A DNA stretch of 34,282 nucleotides from Lachnospiraceae bacterium UBA7199 (GTDB taxonomy: Bacteria > Bacillota > Clostridia > Lachnospirales > Lachnospiraceae). The notes beneath the pieces were generated by a model. That model ran no database searches and was not told the DNA's origin. It saw only the letters and a program-made list of their open reading frames with translations. Every line of letters starts with the position of its first letter. Position 1 is the stretch's first letter. The translations under genes and the position numbers were made by a program. The stretch is taken from contig DKUR01000080.1 in the NCBI GenBank assembly GCA_002490775.1, positions 1 to 34,282 of the forward strand, read 5' to 3'. Shown here piece by piece: positions 15,892 to 24,887 of this stretch.

Positions 15892-16575
15892 ATGATATTT
15901 GGCGATTTTTCAGCATGGACAGCACAGAATCTTATCATACGGATCGTGGTATCAACGGTATTGGGCGGCATTATCGGGCTGGATCGCGGGATGAAGCACC
16001 GCGGCGCGGGTACGAAGACGATCACGGTGGTTTGTCTCGCCTCCACGCTGGTCATGCTGACGGAGCAGTATATTCAGATTAATTTTCCGGGACTGGCAAA
16101 CATGAACCGTCTGGCGGCGCAGGTAATCAGCGGTGTGGGTTTCCTCGGCGTGGGCACGATTATCATATCGAATCACCGGGTAAAGGGATTGACCACCGCG
16201 GCTACCCTATGGGCAAGCGCCAGTGTGGGACTGGCAGTGGGAATCGGCTTTATTGACGGCGGTGTACTGATTACCTTGATTATGCTGATTTCTCTTCATG
16301 TGCTTCCCTATGTAGAGCGGTTCGCCACCAGAAATTCCCGTTACTGCAATGTGATTATTGATTTGGAGGAGAGCCAGTACATCCACAGGATTATTCAGGA
16401 TCTCAAGGAAACGGATATTTCTGTTGATTCCATGGAAATTACTACGCCCCGCATTAAGGGGGACAGTGTGATGGTGCATCTGGTTCTTTACATGAAGAGA
16501 CCCAGAGAAAATATGGAGATATACGAAATTATCACAAGGTCGGACAAGGTGATATCCGTAGATTTTCTGAGATAG
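15892..16575 (+). CDS. MgtC/SapB-family membrane protein
   Basis: A 227-residue protein with the MgtC/SapB N-terminal membrane domain: IGLDRGMKHRGAGTKT, then AAQVISGVGFLGVGTI and GLTTAATLWASASVG, together four or five transmembrane helices (residues about 10-145). A C-terminal cytoplasmic ACT-like domain follows. In other bacteria MgtC helps survival at low magnesium and modulates ATP synthase or membrane potential; simple transport is doubtful. GFLGVGTI replaces the commoner GFLGAGTI, a mild change. The ATG at 15892 has AGGAGG just upstream; the longer in-frame start has none. Confidence 0.88.
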   Translation: MIFGDFSAWTAQNLIIRIVVSTVLGGIIGLDRGMKHRGAGTKTITVVCLASTLVMLTEQYIQINFPGLANMNRLAAQVISGVGFLGVGTIIISNHRVKGLTTAATLWASASVGLAVGIGFIDGGVLITLIMLISLHVLPYVERFATRNSRYCNVIIDLEESQYIHRIIQDLKETDISVDSMEITTPRIKGDSVMVHLVLYMKRPRENMEIYEIITRSDKVISVDFLR

Positions 16576-16603
16576 AAAATTAAAAGAAAGGGAAAAGGAA
16601 TTT

Positions 16604-17356
16604 ATGAAATTCATATCATGGAATGTAAACGGACTGCGGGCTTGCATGGGCAAGGGATTTATGGATTTTTTCAAGGAGGCGGATGCGGATATTTTCTGCC
16701 TTCAGGAGACAAAACTACAGGAGGGCCAGATTGATCTGGAGCTTCCCGGTTATCATCAATACTGGAATTATGCGGAAAAGAAGGGGTATTCGGGGACGGC
16801 GGTTTTTGCAAAGGAGGAGCCGCTTAACGTATCCTACGGGATCGGAATAGAGGAGCACGACCACGAGGGGCGGGTGATCACATTGGAGTACCCGAATTTT
16901 TATTTCATTACCGTTTATACGCCGAATTCCCAAAATGAGCTTGCAAGACTGTCCTACCGTATGAAATGGGAGGATGATTTTCTGGCTTATCTGAAAAAGT
17001 TGGAAGAGAAAAAGCCGGTTGTTTTTTGTGGGGATCTGAATGTGGCGCATAAGGAGATTGACCTGAAAAATCCGAAGTCAAATCACAAGAACGCCGGATT
17101 TACCGATGAGGAGAGGGGAAAATTTACGGCCCTGACGGAGGCCGGATTTATCGACACCTTCCGCTATTTTTATCCTGATCTGGAGGGTGTTTACTCTTGG
17201 TGGTCTTACCGCTTTAAGGCGCGGGAAAAGAACGCGGGATGGCGTATCGACTATTTTGTGGTGTCTAAGGCTTTAAAGGAACGTTTGGAGGACGCGGCGA
17301 TTTATCACGAGGTGATGGGATCGGATCACTGTCCGGTAGAGCTTAAACTGCGCTGA
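16604..17356 (+). CDS. xth: Exodeoxyribonuclease III
   Basis: A 250-residue AP endonuclease / 3'-5' exonuclease of base excision repair. All family landmarks are present: N7 in WNVNGLRA, E35 in LQETK, Y105 in VYTPNS, D144 and N146 in CGDLNVAH, and the D241-H242 pair in GSDHCPVE. Length matches XthA/ExoA. GGGAAAAGGAATTT precedes the ATG, 28 nt after the MgtC-family stop, so it may be read through from that gene. Its last 31 nt overlap the convergent SGNH gene on the other strand. Confidence 0.95.
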   Translation: MKFISWNVNGLRACMGKGFMDFFKEADADIFCLQETKLQEGQIDLELPGYHQYWNYAEKKGYSGTAVFAKEEPLNVSYGIGIEEHDHEGRVITLEYPNFYFITVYTPNSQNELARLSYRMKWEDDFLAYLKKLEEKKPVVFCGDLNVAHKEIDLKNPKSNHKNAGFTDEERGKFTALTEAGFIDTFRYFYPDLEGVYSWWSYRFKAREKNAGWRIDYFVVSKALKERLEDAAIYHEVMGSDHCPVELKLR

Positions 17357-18393
17357 ATTTCCGTCTCTACGATTTCCTGCGAGAGAGTGCGCATACCCTC
17401 GAGCCGCTCTTCGTAGTTGTCTACGGTAAGCCGGTCTTCTCCCTTAGCTAGTTTATCGTAGATCCAATAATTGATATCCTTCGAGAAATGAATCATATCC
17501 ATGTAAAGATCCAGATTCGTAATGATCTCTTTTGCATCCTGATAATAGTAAATTTCCACGTTATCATAGGCAAGCAGTGCTTTCACTGCTTGTTTTTCGT
17601 TGTAGATCACAGCGTCCCTCTCACCGGTCCGATAGGCGTTGTCCCACCAGAGCATAGAGTAGGGGGAGAAAAAGAATTTGAAGGTGGTTTCCGGATGTTC
17701 CTCTACCATGGAGGTGAGAAGGGCGATGTTTTTCGCAAGAGCCTCCTCATTCATGGTTTCCGGATGCATTTCGGAGATAGTGGGTTTTCTCGCATACATG
17801 CCCGTTGCCAGATCCGCGCCGAAATATTTCCACTGTGCCCAGTTGTAGGAATCCCCCTCGTCGTAGTCGCCGATAAAGGAGAACGCCAGCATGTAAGGCA
17901 GCTTTTCCATCAGCACGTCCTTGTTCAAGGTATATTGGTAATCATTGAAATGATTTTTGTCATAAAGATACATAGGGCAGCCTGTGGAAACATAAGTGGG
18001 TTCATCGCTGGCGGAGAGAGAGGAAGGGTCTATGTTATAAAAGACATAGGAAAGCTCATGCTCCTCGAAGGCAATGTCCAGCAGTACCTTAAGATCGGCA
18101 GTAGCCCCGTAAGAACGGATGGCTTTGATGGTCTGGCAGTCAAATCCCTCGTCAAACCAGTGATTGTTGTAATTTTCGCAGACGGAAGAACCGACGATCA
18201 GTGCGTCATAATCGAAGTTGCGCAACGTTCCCACACACTGATATTCTTTGTCTGTGAGCACGGCTTTTAATCCCGGCAGAGGTTTGTGATATTGATAAAA
18301 TGGATCGAAGAGTACCACCGTGCCGATGACTGCCACCAGCAGAATAACAGTTCGTATGAAAAAAGATTTGAGAAATTTTGTTTCTGAAATCAT
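17326..18393 (-). CDS. SGNH-hydrolase-like membrane-anchored protein, partner of MBOAT
   Basis: A 355-residue protein with one N-terminal transmembrane helix (about 12-30) and an extracytoplasmic SGNH-like domain. ALIVGSSVCENY (nucleophile in G68-S69-S70) and D299-M-I-H302 fit the Ser and Asp-x2-His blocks of AlgJ/AlgX/DltD-like proteins. It follows the MBOAT acyltransferase gene by 14 nt. Such pairs move acyl groups across the membrane and attach them to a surface polymer. The target polymer cannot be inferred. Its 3' end overlaps the convergent exonuclease III gene by 31 nt. Confidence 0.8.
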   Translation of the reverse strand: MISETKFLKSFFIRTVILLVAVIGTVVLFDPFYQYHKPLPGLKAVLTDKEYQCVGTLRNFDYDALIVGSSVCENYNNHWFDEGFDCQTIKAIRSYGATADLKVLLDIAFEEHELSYVFYNIDPSSLSASDEPTYVSTGCPMYLYDKNHFNDYQYTLNKDVLMEKLPYMLAFSFIGDYDEGDSYNWAQWKYFGADLATGMYARKPTISEMHPETMNEEALAKNIALLTSMVEEHPETTFKFFFSPYSMLWWDNAYRTGERDAVIYNEKQAVKALLAYDNVEIYYYQDAKEIITNLDLYMDMIHFSKDINYWIYDKLAKGEDRLTVDNYEERLEGMRTLSQEIVETEIQRSLSSTGQ

Positions 18394-18407
18394 TGTTTTG
18401 CGCCTTT

Positions 18408-19949
18408 CTAGAAATTAAAATACAAAAACGTGCTCACCTGCGAGAGGGAAATCACGCACCACACGAAAAGAATGCAAATGCCCCAGCACCTTGCCGAGGT
18501 CAGTTCGTTGTAGGTCGCACGCTCGTGGGCGTTCTTGTGAAAGATCAAATAAAAGGCCAGAACAAAGAGCGCCAGCATAACGAGCAGATATAAATAAGCT
18601 GTTGCACTTGGGGCCGCTAATTCCAAAGCCTGTTTCAATACATAGATTTCCGAAATATCTAACTGTGCGGCGATCTCAAAAAGCTTACCACTGAAATTTA
18701 CGGACAGGAGATTTTTAAAAAGCTGTACTGCCGCCAGCATACTCCCGCTTCTGAAAAAGAAGAGAGAGAGATTAAAGAGTGTAAAGGTAAGAACCCAGCC
18801 AAGGGGTGCGGGAATATGAAAGCGAGAGGGACGTTTTTCTTCCCTGCCCTGGATACCCACAAGTCCCAGATTGTCAATCACCACCAGAAGTCCCTGCATT
18901 GCGCCCCAGGCCACATAAGTCCAAGCAGCGCCGTGCCAGAGGCCGCTTAAGAGAAAGACAAGAAAAGTATTCAAAAGCATACGGGCTTTTCCCCTTCGGC
19001 TGCCGCCCAGAGGAATGTAGACATAAGTGATAAAAAACCGCGACAGGGTAATATGCCATCGCTGCCAGAATTCCTTGATACTACAGGAGCGGTAGGGCGA
19101 ATCAAAATTAAGAGGAAGGTCCACATGGAACATTCTGCCAAGGCCGATGGCCATATCGGAGTAACCGCTGAAATCAAAGTACAGTTCAAAGCTGTAAGCG
19201 AGAATCACAAAAACCGTGGATATGGCGTCCAGAGAGAAGGTCTGCGCGAAACCGTAGTTTGCCATCAGGCCGAAGGTGTCCGCCAGAAGTACCTTTTTGG
19301 AAAGTCCCAGTACAAAGAGATAGACGCCCCTTGCAAAGGAAGCGCTGTCAAAACGGCGTCTTTCGGGGTCTTCAAACTGGGGAATAATTTCCTTGTATAA
19401 CACGATAGGCCCGGCGATCAGCTGGGGGAAAAAGGTTACGAAAGTCAGGTAATTGACAAAGTCGTAGTGTTCACATCTGCCAAGCGCCCGGTCAATGATG
19501 AAGGACAGCTGCTGGAAAGTAAAAAAACTGATTCCCAAAGGCAGCAGGATGTGTTTCAGGTTAAAGTCCGCATGGAAGGCCAGATTGATATTTTCGATAA
19601 AGAAGTCATAATATTTGAAATAAAATAGGATGCCCAGATTTAAGAGCAGTCCGGCCAGAAGCCCGATCCGGTTAAGCGGAGGCAGGGGTTTTTTTTGATT
19701 GGCGGCATCGTCTGCTGTAGGAGGGGCGGCAGGGATTTTGGCAATCAGAAAACTCAGGAAAAAGTTTAAGCCGATACTGCACAAAATAATGGCCAGGTAC
19801 CGGACATTAAAATAGGCGTAAAACCACAGAGACATGGCTGACAAAAAAAGGCTTGCCAGCTTATATTGTCCCAGTTTATTGAGCCCGTACCACCCGATCA
19901 GTGCGATGGGCAGAAAGATGAAAATAAAGATATAGGAATTAAACAGCAT
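18408..19949 (-). CDS. MBOAT-family membrane O-acyltransferase (AlgI/DltB-like)
   Basis: A 513-residue polytopic protein of the membrane-bound O-acyltransferase family. Key features are FWQRWHITLSRF with H299, YIPLGGSRRG, and the catalytic LSGLWHGAAW with H339. The overall layout matches AlgI-type O-acetyltransferases of surface glycans. A proline- and alanine-rich cytoplasmic loop (about residues 72-92) is family-variable. It heads an operon with the SGNH partner and has a good extended -10 promoter shared, through a palindrome, with the divergent lipoprotein gene. Weak AGAGAGG lies 13-14 nt before the ATG. Confidence 0.9.
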   Translation of the reverse strand: MLFNSYIFIFIFLPIALIGWYGLNKLGQYKLASLFLSAMSLWFYAYFNVRYLAIILCSIGLNFFLSFLIAKIPAAPPTADDAANQKKPLPPLNRIGLLAGLLLNLGILFYFKYYDFFIENINLAFHADFNLKHILLPLGISFFTFQQLSFIIDRALGRCEHYDFVNYLTFVTFFPQLIAGPIVLYKEIIPQFEDPERRRFDSASFARGVYLFVLGLSKKVLLADTFGLMANYGFAQTFSLDAISTVFVILAYSFELYFDFSGYSDMAIGLGRMFHVDLPLNFDSPYRSCSIKEFWQRWHITLSRFFITYVYIPLGGSRRGKARMLLNTFLVFLLSGLWHGAAWTYVAWGAMQGLLVVIDNLGLVGIQGREEKRPSRFHIPAPLGWVLTFTLFNLSLFFFRSGSMLAAVQLFKNLLSVNFSGKLFEIAAQLDISEIYVLKQALELAAPSATAYLYLLVMLALFVLAFYLIFHKNAHERATYNELTSARCWGICILFVWCVISLSQVSTFLYFNF

Positions 19950-20034
19950 ATAACAACGAAATTCCTCTCTGTAAATACATAATTTTGTAGGTTTAAGTAA
20001 AAAATAATGGTAAAAATATAATGGTTCCTGTTTC

Positions 20035-20043
20035 TGCTATAGT
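20035..20043 (+). promoter_or_regulatory. Extended -10 element for the lipoprotein gene
   Basis: TGCTATAGT is a perfect extended -10 without a clear -35. It overlaps the -10 of the divergent MBOAT promoter because both lie in the palindrome GCTATA-G-TATAGC (20036-20048). Confidence 0.5.
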
Positions 20044-20069
20044 ATAGCAAATCCGACAGTGGCTTACAA
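20041..20069 (-). promoter_or_regulatory. Promoter for the MBOAT-SGNH operon
   Basis: On the minus strand TTGTAA (20064-20069), 17 nt, then TATACT (20041-20046) preceded by TGC. The predicted start is near 20034, giving an 85-nt leader. Confidence 0.7.
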
Positions 20070-20115
20070 GTCAGGCTGCGGTCATTGCTTCGGAAAAAGG
20101 AGAACGGAGGAGTAG

Positions 20116-20763
20116 ATGAAGAATAGTATATGTAAAATGATAATAATCATTATGGCTTGCAGTCTTTTTCTTTTGAGCGGCTGTGGGGAGGAAAGTATGT
20201 CCGAGGAGGATTTAGTTGATGGGCGAAGCGCCGTCAGAGAGCAGAGCGTGAAGGATGTAGAGGCAGGAAATTTTCCACTTTTTTGGGAGAATGCGGAGTG
20301 GGGAGAACGGCAGTTTTATACGTTATCGGAGCTAGAGAAGGAAGTGAAAGACCTTCTCGGGGATAACTATTGGCCGGAAGTCAATTTGTCAAAGGCAGAG
20401 TTAGAAAAATTGACAGGAATCACGGAGGATATGTATGTAGATTTTCTGGCAGAGAAACAGGCTTTCGACGCGCACATAGATACTTTGATGATTATCCACG
20501 CGAAAGAGGATTATGTGGGTACCATCGAACAGGCGATGGAAACATACCGGAGCGCGCTGATTGAGCAGAACAAAAATTATCCGCAAAATCTGAGCAAAGC
20601 CCGCGCTTCCCGTATCGAGACGATTGACGATTATATCTGCTTCGTCCAGCTGGGGGCGGATACCACGTCTTTGGCGGACAAGGGGCAGGAAGCGGTGATG
20701 GCCCATTGTCTGGAGGAGAACGAAAAGGCGTTGTATGTGCTGGAGCAGGCGATTTTGCAGTAA
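20116..20763 (+). CDS. Predicted lipoprotein of unknown function
   Basis: A 215-residue lipoprotein: hydrophobic signal (residues 8-20) ending in the lipobox LLSGC, with C23 as the lipidated residue. The mature part is acidic and mostly helical, with no domain I recognise. A run of helices around residues 95-210 suggests an all-alpha fold. It starts after a GGAGG-type ribosome-binding site. It is divergent from the MBOAT operon and separated from the downstream mannosidase by that gene's own promoter, so it is probably monocistronic. Confidence 0.8.
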   Translation: MKNSICKMIIIIMACSLFLLSGCGEESMSEEDLVDGRSAVREQSVKDVEAGNFPLFWENAEWGERQFYTLSELEKEVKDLLGDNYWPEVNLSKAELEKLTGITEDMYVDFLAEKQAFDAHIDTLMIIHAKEDYVGTIEQAMETYRSALIEQNKNYPQNLSKARASRIETIDDYICFVQLGADTTSLADKGQEAVMAHCLEENEKALYVLEQAILQ

Positions 20764-20798
20764 GCGCTGTCGTGGCTTGGGCGAATAGGGTTTGGAGA

Positions 20799-20827
20799 TT
20801 GTAAACAAGGAAATTATTTTGTATAAT
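20799..20827 (+). promoter_or_regulatory. Promoter for the GH125 gene
   Basis: TTGTAA (20799-20804) and a consensus TATAAT (20822-20827) with 17 nt between. The predicted start near 20834 gives a leader of about 70 nt. Confidence 0.72.
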
Positions 20828-20905
20828 TGGGAAAACAAATAGTGGATCAAATACGTTTTATGGAACAAATGCTGGTAAATTTTTAGTTGGGATGGGAGTA
20901 CACAT

Positions 20906-22201
20906 ATGAACGAACACAGACAATGGAAATCAGTAGACAATTTGATTCAGGAAGTGAAGGGGAAATTACAGGGGCAGGAAAAACTGTCCCGGTTGTTTGA
21001 AACCTGTTATGCGAACACGTTACATACAACGGTCCGCGTACTTGCGGACGGTACGACCTATGTAATTACGGGAGATATCCCCGCCATGTGGCTGCGGGAT
21101 TCCGCGGCCCAGATGCGTCCCTACTTGATTCCGGCAAGACAGGACAAGGTCTTGGCTGAGTTGATTGCCGGTTTGGTGAGAAGACAGTTCTTTTACATTA
21201 ATATTGATCCCTACGCAAATGCTTTTAATGAGAGCCCCAACGGCGCCTGCTGGGATCGGAACGACTTACAGCAAAACGACTGGCTGTGGGAGCGGAAGTA
21301 CGAGGTGGATTCTCTCTGCTATCCGATTCAGCTGGCCTATCTGCTTTGGAAAAATACGGGCTGTACCAGCCAGTTTAACGAGGATTTTCAAAAAGGGGCG
21401 GACAGGATTCTACAGACTTTCAGTTGTGAGCAGGATCACGAGAAAAATTCCGATTACCGGTTTATCCGAAAAAATACCGTGGAGACTGATACGTTATCGC
21501 GGGATGGAAAAGGAGCGGTGGTGAAGGGCGGTATCGGTTTGACGTGGTCGGGGCTTCGTCCCAGCGACGACGCCTGTACCTATGGGTATTTGATTCCCTC
21601 CAACATGTTTGCCGCAGTGGCGCTTCGTTATCTGGAAGAAATCGCAGACAAGGTGTATGACGACAGTTGTCTGAAAGAGAGGGCGGCACACCTTAGACGG
21701 CAGATTGAAAAGGGAATTGAAGAGTACGGTATTGTGGAGACAGAAGAATTTGGAAAAATTTACGCTTATGAGGTGGACGGCTTTGGCCAGTATAATCTCA
21801 TGGACGACGCCAATATCCCCAGTCTGCTTTCTATGCCGTATCTCGGATATCAGGGTGACGAGGAGATCATGCAGAATACAAGGCGTTTTATTTTGAGCGG
21901 GGCGAACCCGTACTATTATCAGGGAAAATATGCCCGTGGGGTCGGCAGTCCCCATACGCCCGTAAATCATATCTGGCCTTTGTCGCTGATCATGCAGGGT
22001 ATGACCTCTACAGTTAAAAAAGAGAAAGAGGATATTTTGCGGATGCTGTCGGAGACTGATGCGGGAACGGGGCTGATGCATGAGAGTGTGCATGTGGACA
22101 ATCCGGTGAAGTATACCAGAGAGTGGTTTTCCTGGGCAAACGCATTATTTTGTGAGTGGATTCTCGATCTTTACACAGACTATTCTAAAATAGAATATTA
22201 G
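20906..22201 (+). CDS. Glycoside hydrolase family 125 (exo-alpha-1,6-mannosidase)
   Basis: A 431-residue cytoplasmic enzyme, full length for GH125 (formerly DUF1237). Recognisable family stretches are DIPAMWLRDSAAQMRPYL, DPYANAFNESPNGACW, KYEVDSLCYPIQLAYLLW and GIGLTWSGLRPSDDACTYGY. GH125 enzymes remove terminal alpha-1,6-linked mannose from glycans, including N-glycan fragments, by an inverting metal-independent mechanism. No signal peptide is seen, so the substrate must be imported. No sugar transporter or regulator is adjacent. The gene has its own promoter and a GGGAG ribosome-binding site. Confidence 0.92.
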   Translation: MNEHRQWKSVDNLIQEVKGKLQGQEKLSRLFETCYANTLHTTVRVLADGTTYVITGDIPAMWLRDSAAQMRPYLIPARQDKVLAELIAGLVRRQFFYINIDPYANAFNESPNGACWDRNDLQQNDWLWERKYEVDSLCYPIQLAYLLWKNTGCTSQFNEDFQKGADRILQTFSCEQDHEKNSDYRFIRKNTVETDTLSRDGKGAVVKGGIGLTWSGLRPSDDACTYGYLIPSNMFAAVALRYLEEIADKVYDDSCLKERAAHLRRQIEKGIEEYGIVETEEFGKIYAYEVDGFGQYNLMDDANIPSLLSMPYLGYQGDEEIMQNTRRFILSGANPYYYQGKYARGVGSPHTPVNHIWPLSLIMQGMTSTVKKEKEDILRMLSETDAGTGLMHESVHVDNPVKYTREWFSWANALFCEWILDLYTDYSKIEY

Positions 22202-22210
22202 AATAGGCAA

Positions 22211-22238
22211 TTGACAAAAAAACTACCATGACTATAAT
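22211..22238 (+). promoter_or_regulatory. Promoter for the DUF4143 ATPase gene
   Basis: Consensus TTGACA (22211-22216) and TATAAT (22233-22238) with a 16-nt spacer, immediately downstream of the mannosidase gene. Predicted start near 22245. Confidence 0.78.
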
Positions 22239-22273
22239 AAAGTTAGAGTTTAGATTAGTCGAAGAGGTAGAGA

Positions 22274-23506
22274 ATGGCATATATTCAAAGAGCAATTTCA
22301 GATATTCTTAAAAACAGAGTAAAAAGCAGTAAATGTACATTAGTAGTAGGGGCAAGACAGGTAGGGAAATCAACACTCATAAAGCATGAGTTTTCAGAGT
22401 ATAACCGCGCTAATTTTGATGACAGATTGGTGAGGATGCAGGCAAAGGAAGAGCCAAGGCTTTTTTTCTTAAACAATCCATGCCCATTGTTTATTGATGA
22501 GGTGCAAAAAGAAGGATCCGTTTTGGAGGAAATCAAGCAAAAAGTAGATGAGTCAGATGAGAGGGGACAGTTCCTTTTATCGGGATCTCAGAGACTGGAA
22601 TTAATGAAAGGCATCAGCGAATCATTGGCAGGAAGAGTGGCTGTTTATGAATTATCCGGTTTGTCATTACGCGAAATTAACGGGTTGAGATTTAATAAAC
22701 ACTTTATTCCAACCGATGGGTATCTAAAAGAACGAGAAAGTGAATTAAAGACATATGATAATATTTGGGAGGTTATCCATAAAGGTTCCTATCCGGAGCT
22801 TTATGATATAGATCGTGACTGGCAAGAGTTTTATTCATCTTATGTATCAACATATTTAGAAAGAGATATCAATGAACTGATTTCTACGGATAGTATAACA
22901 TTTACAAAATTTTTGACAGCTGTGGCAGCAAGAACAGGTGAAATGTTAAATTATGCGCATATTGCAAGCGATATAGGTGTAAGTGAACCGACGGTAAAGA
23001 ACTGGATTTCCATATTGGAAAGAACCGGAATCGTGTATATATTGCAACCATACAGTGCAAGTGCATTAAACAGAGCGATCAAGACCCCTAAGATTTATTT
23101 TAGGGATACCGGTCTTGCCTGTTACTTAACAAGGTGGCTGACAGCAGATACTTTGAAAAATTCAGCTGTGGCAGGAAATATGTTTGAAACCTTTGTGATT
23201 TCCGAGATTTTGAAATCCTATACGAATGAGGGTAAGGATTATCGGTTCAATGTATTTTATTATCGAGGAAAAGATAAAAACGCATCAGGGGAAAATGAAA
23301 TTGATTTAATTATAGAAGAAGATGGGATTTTGTATCCGGTAGAGATTAAAATGTCGGGAAATCCTAAAGCAAATATGGGTGCAACAAATCAAGTATTAGA
23401 TAAAATCCCGGATAAGAAAAGGGGAATGGGAGTTATTCTTTGTCTGATTGATAAAAAGACATATCTTCGGGAGAATCTGCTTGCGCTGCCGATTGAATAT
23501 ATATAG
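22274..23506 (+). CDS. AAA ATPase with DUF4143 domain
   Basis: A 410-residue protein of the AAA_14/DUF4143 family. Walker A is GARQVGKST (residues 26-34), Walker B is LFIDEVQ (72-78), and SGSQ lies shortly after as sensor I. The C-terminal part contains the DUF4143 region, including a winged-helix-like stretch (SDIGVSEPTVKNWISILER) and EIDLIIEEDGILYPVEIK, the acid-and-ExK pattern of a restriction-endonuclease-like fold. These ATPases are very common in gut bacteria and their function is uncertain. It is monocistronic with a strong promoter; length is normal. Confidence 0.88.
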   Translation: MAYIQRAISDILKNRVKSSKCTLVVGARQVGKSTLIKHEFSEYNRANFDDRLVRMQAKEEPRLFFLNNPCPLFIDEVQKEGSVLEEIKQKVDESDERGQFLLSGSQRLELMKGISESLAGRVAVYELSGLSLREINGLRFNKHFIPTDGYLKERESELKTYDNIWEVIHKGSYPELYDIDRDWQEFYSSYVSTYLERDINELISTDSITFTKFLTAVAARTGEMLNYAHIASDIGVSEPTVKNWISILERTGIVYILQPYSASALNRAIKTPKIYFRDTGLACYLTRWLTADTLKNSAVAGNMFETFVISEILKSYTNEGKDYRFNVFYYRGKDKNASGENEIDLIIEEDGILYPVEIKMSGNPKANMGATNQVLDKIPDKKRGMGVILCLIDKKTYLRENLLALPIEYI

Positions 23507-23574
23507 GAGTTCGGTTGTTGGTATTTTGTCGGCGTTTTTCAAGTTCAAATTTCTATATTTGGAGGGGATTGAAT

Positions 23575-24231
23575 GTGAATCAGGAATGGTCTGAACTGAA
23601 CAAAACAGTGCAAACCCAGCTCAAAAAGAAAGATACCTATAAAGCGGGTATTGATTCCTTGCTCCGTCTGCGGGATCAATTAATGGAAACCATAGCATCT
23701 TTCCGTGATGAATTAAGTAGGGAAGAATTTAACGCAATTCCTTTTATCAATGCAAATGGTTATCATTGCAAAACGATAGCATATTCGATTTGGCATATCT
23801 TCCGTATTGAGGATATTGTTTCGCATACATTAATCGGCGAAGATGAACAGGTATTTTTTTCGGGTAATTATCAGGAGCGTATCCATTCACCCATAATTAC
23901 AACAGGAAATGAACTTGTGAAACAGCAGATTGCGGACTTTTCAAAGCAGCTTGAAATGGAGGAACTTTATTCCTATATATTTGAAGTCAAGAAAAGCACC
24001 GAGGAGATACTTAAAAATTTATCCTATGAGGAGCTGAAGAAAAAGGTATCAGACAGAAAGGAAAATTTGCAATCGCTTCATGTTGTAAGCGACGATGAGA
24101 AGGCAGTCTGGCTGATAGACTATTGGTGCGATAAAGATATTCGTGGACTGATTCAAATGCCATTTTCAAGGCATTGGATTATGCACACGGAGGCAAGTTT
24201 ACGAATTAGGAACAAGATACATCCTAACTGA
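23575..24231 (+). CDS. DinB-like four-helix protein
   Basis: A 218-residue soluble, all-helical protein. AYSIWHIFRIEDIVSHTLI and the later FSRHWIMHTEASLRI resemble the DinB/YfiT superfamily, in which scattered histidines on a four-helix bundle bind a metal. Many relatives are thiol-dependent transferases or of unknown role. The start is GTG at 23575 with GGAGGGG upstream; the longer in-frame start at 23515 has no ribosome-binding site. It lies between the DUF4143 gene and a GNAT gene 29 nt downstream, with which it may be co-transcribed. Confidence 0.65.
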   Translation: MNQEWSELNKTVQTQLKKKDTYKAGIDSLLRLRDQLMETIASFRDELSREEFNAIPFINANGYHCKTIAYSIWHIFRIEDIVSHTLIGEDEQVFFSGNYQERIHSPIITTGNELVKQQIADFSKQLEMEELYSYIFEVKKSTEEILKNLSYEELKKKVSDRKENLQSLHVVSDDEKAVWLIDYWCDKDIRGLIQMPFSRHWIMHTEASLRIRNKIHPN

Positions 24232-24260
24232 ACAGTTTTCATTTACAGAGGGAATAAGAA

Positions 24261-24773
24261 ATGATTTGCAGAATAAGAAAATGGAATTTATCGGACGCAG
24301 CTGATTTAGCGGCGGCTATATCTAATAAAAATATACAGGATAATCTCAGAGACGGATTGCCTTATCCATACACGGAGAAGGACGGGGCAGATTTTATTTC
24401 TGCTATGCTTTCCGCAGATGAAAACGGGACCTTTGCCTTTGCTATTACAGTAGATGATAAAGTGGTCGGCAGCATCGGCGTTTTTCGACAGGGAAATATA
24501 CATAGGCTGACGGCAGAGTTGGGGTATTACATTGCGGAAGAATATTGGGGCAAGGGCATTATGACGGAAGCAGTAAGGCAAATTTGTCAATATGTTTTTG
24601 AAAAGAGTGATATTATCCGTATTTATGCAGAGCCCTTTGCCTACAATGTCGCTTCTTGTCGTGTGCTTGAAAAGGCAGGATTCCGGTATGAGGGTACATT
24701 ACGAAATAATGCTGTGAAGAATGGCAAAATTATTGATATGAAGATGTATTCTTTGCTGAAAGCAGAAATATAG
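24261..24773 (+). CDS. GNAT-family N-acetyltransferase (RimJ/RimL type)
   Basis: A 170-residue GNAT acetyltransferase. The acetyl-CoA loop is in EEYWGKGIMTEAVRQI (motif A, about residues 94-110). The fold continues with IRIYAEPFAYNVASCRVLEKAGF, the typical motif B of the RimJ/RimL/SpeG-like Acetyltransf_3 branch. The acceptor is unknown. AGAGGGAATAAGAA precedes the ATG. It is followed by a strong terminator, so it closes the local plus-strand transcript. Confidence 0.87.
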   Translation: MICRIRKWNLSDAADLAAAISNKNIQDNLRDGLPYPYTEKDGADFISAMLSADENGTFAFAITVDDKVVGSIGVFRQGNIHRLTAELGYYIAEEYWGKGIMTEAVRQICQYVFEKSDIIRIYAEPFAYNVASCRVLEKAGFRYEGTLRNNAVKNGKIIDMKMYSLLKAEI

Positions 24774-24822
24774 CATTGCATTGATTAACGTTGCTAATGA
24801 GAAATCTATAAAAATAGAGAAG

Positions 24823-24887
24823 CCCTGCCAGTCTGTCAAGGGCGGCAACAGCCGTTTATTTACCTTTGACAGACGGTGGGGATTTTT
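24823..24887 (+). terminator. Long two-hairpin rho-independent terminator
   Basis: An 18-bp outer stem (24823-24842 with 24862-24881) has one bulge on each side and encloses an inner CGGC-AACA-GCCG hairpin. It is followed by TTTTT (24883-24887). The size and nested design are more elaborate than other terminators here. Confidence 0.8.

Noticed and set aside
17488..18270. 260-codon plus-strand frame inside the SGNH gene
   Set aside because: Antisense shadow; the minus-strand gene has the signal anchor, GSS and DxxH motifs.
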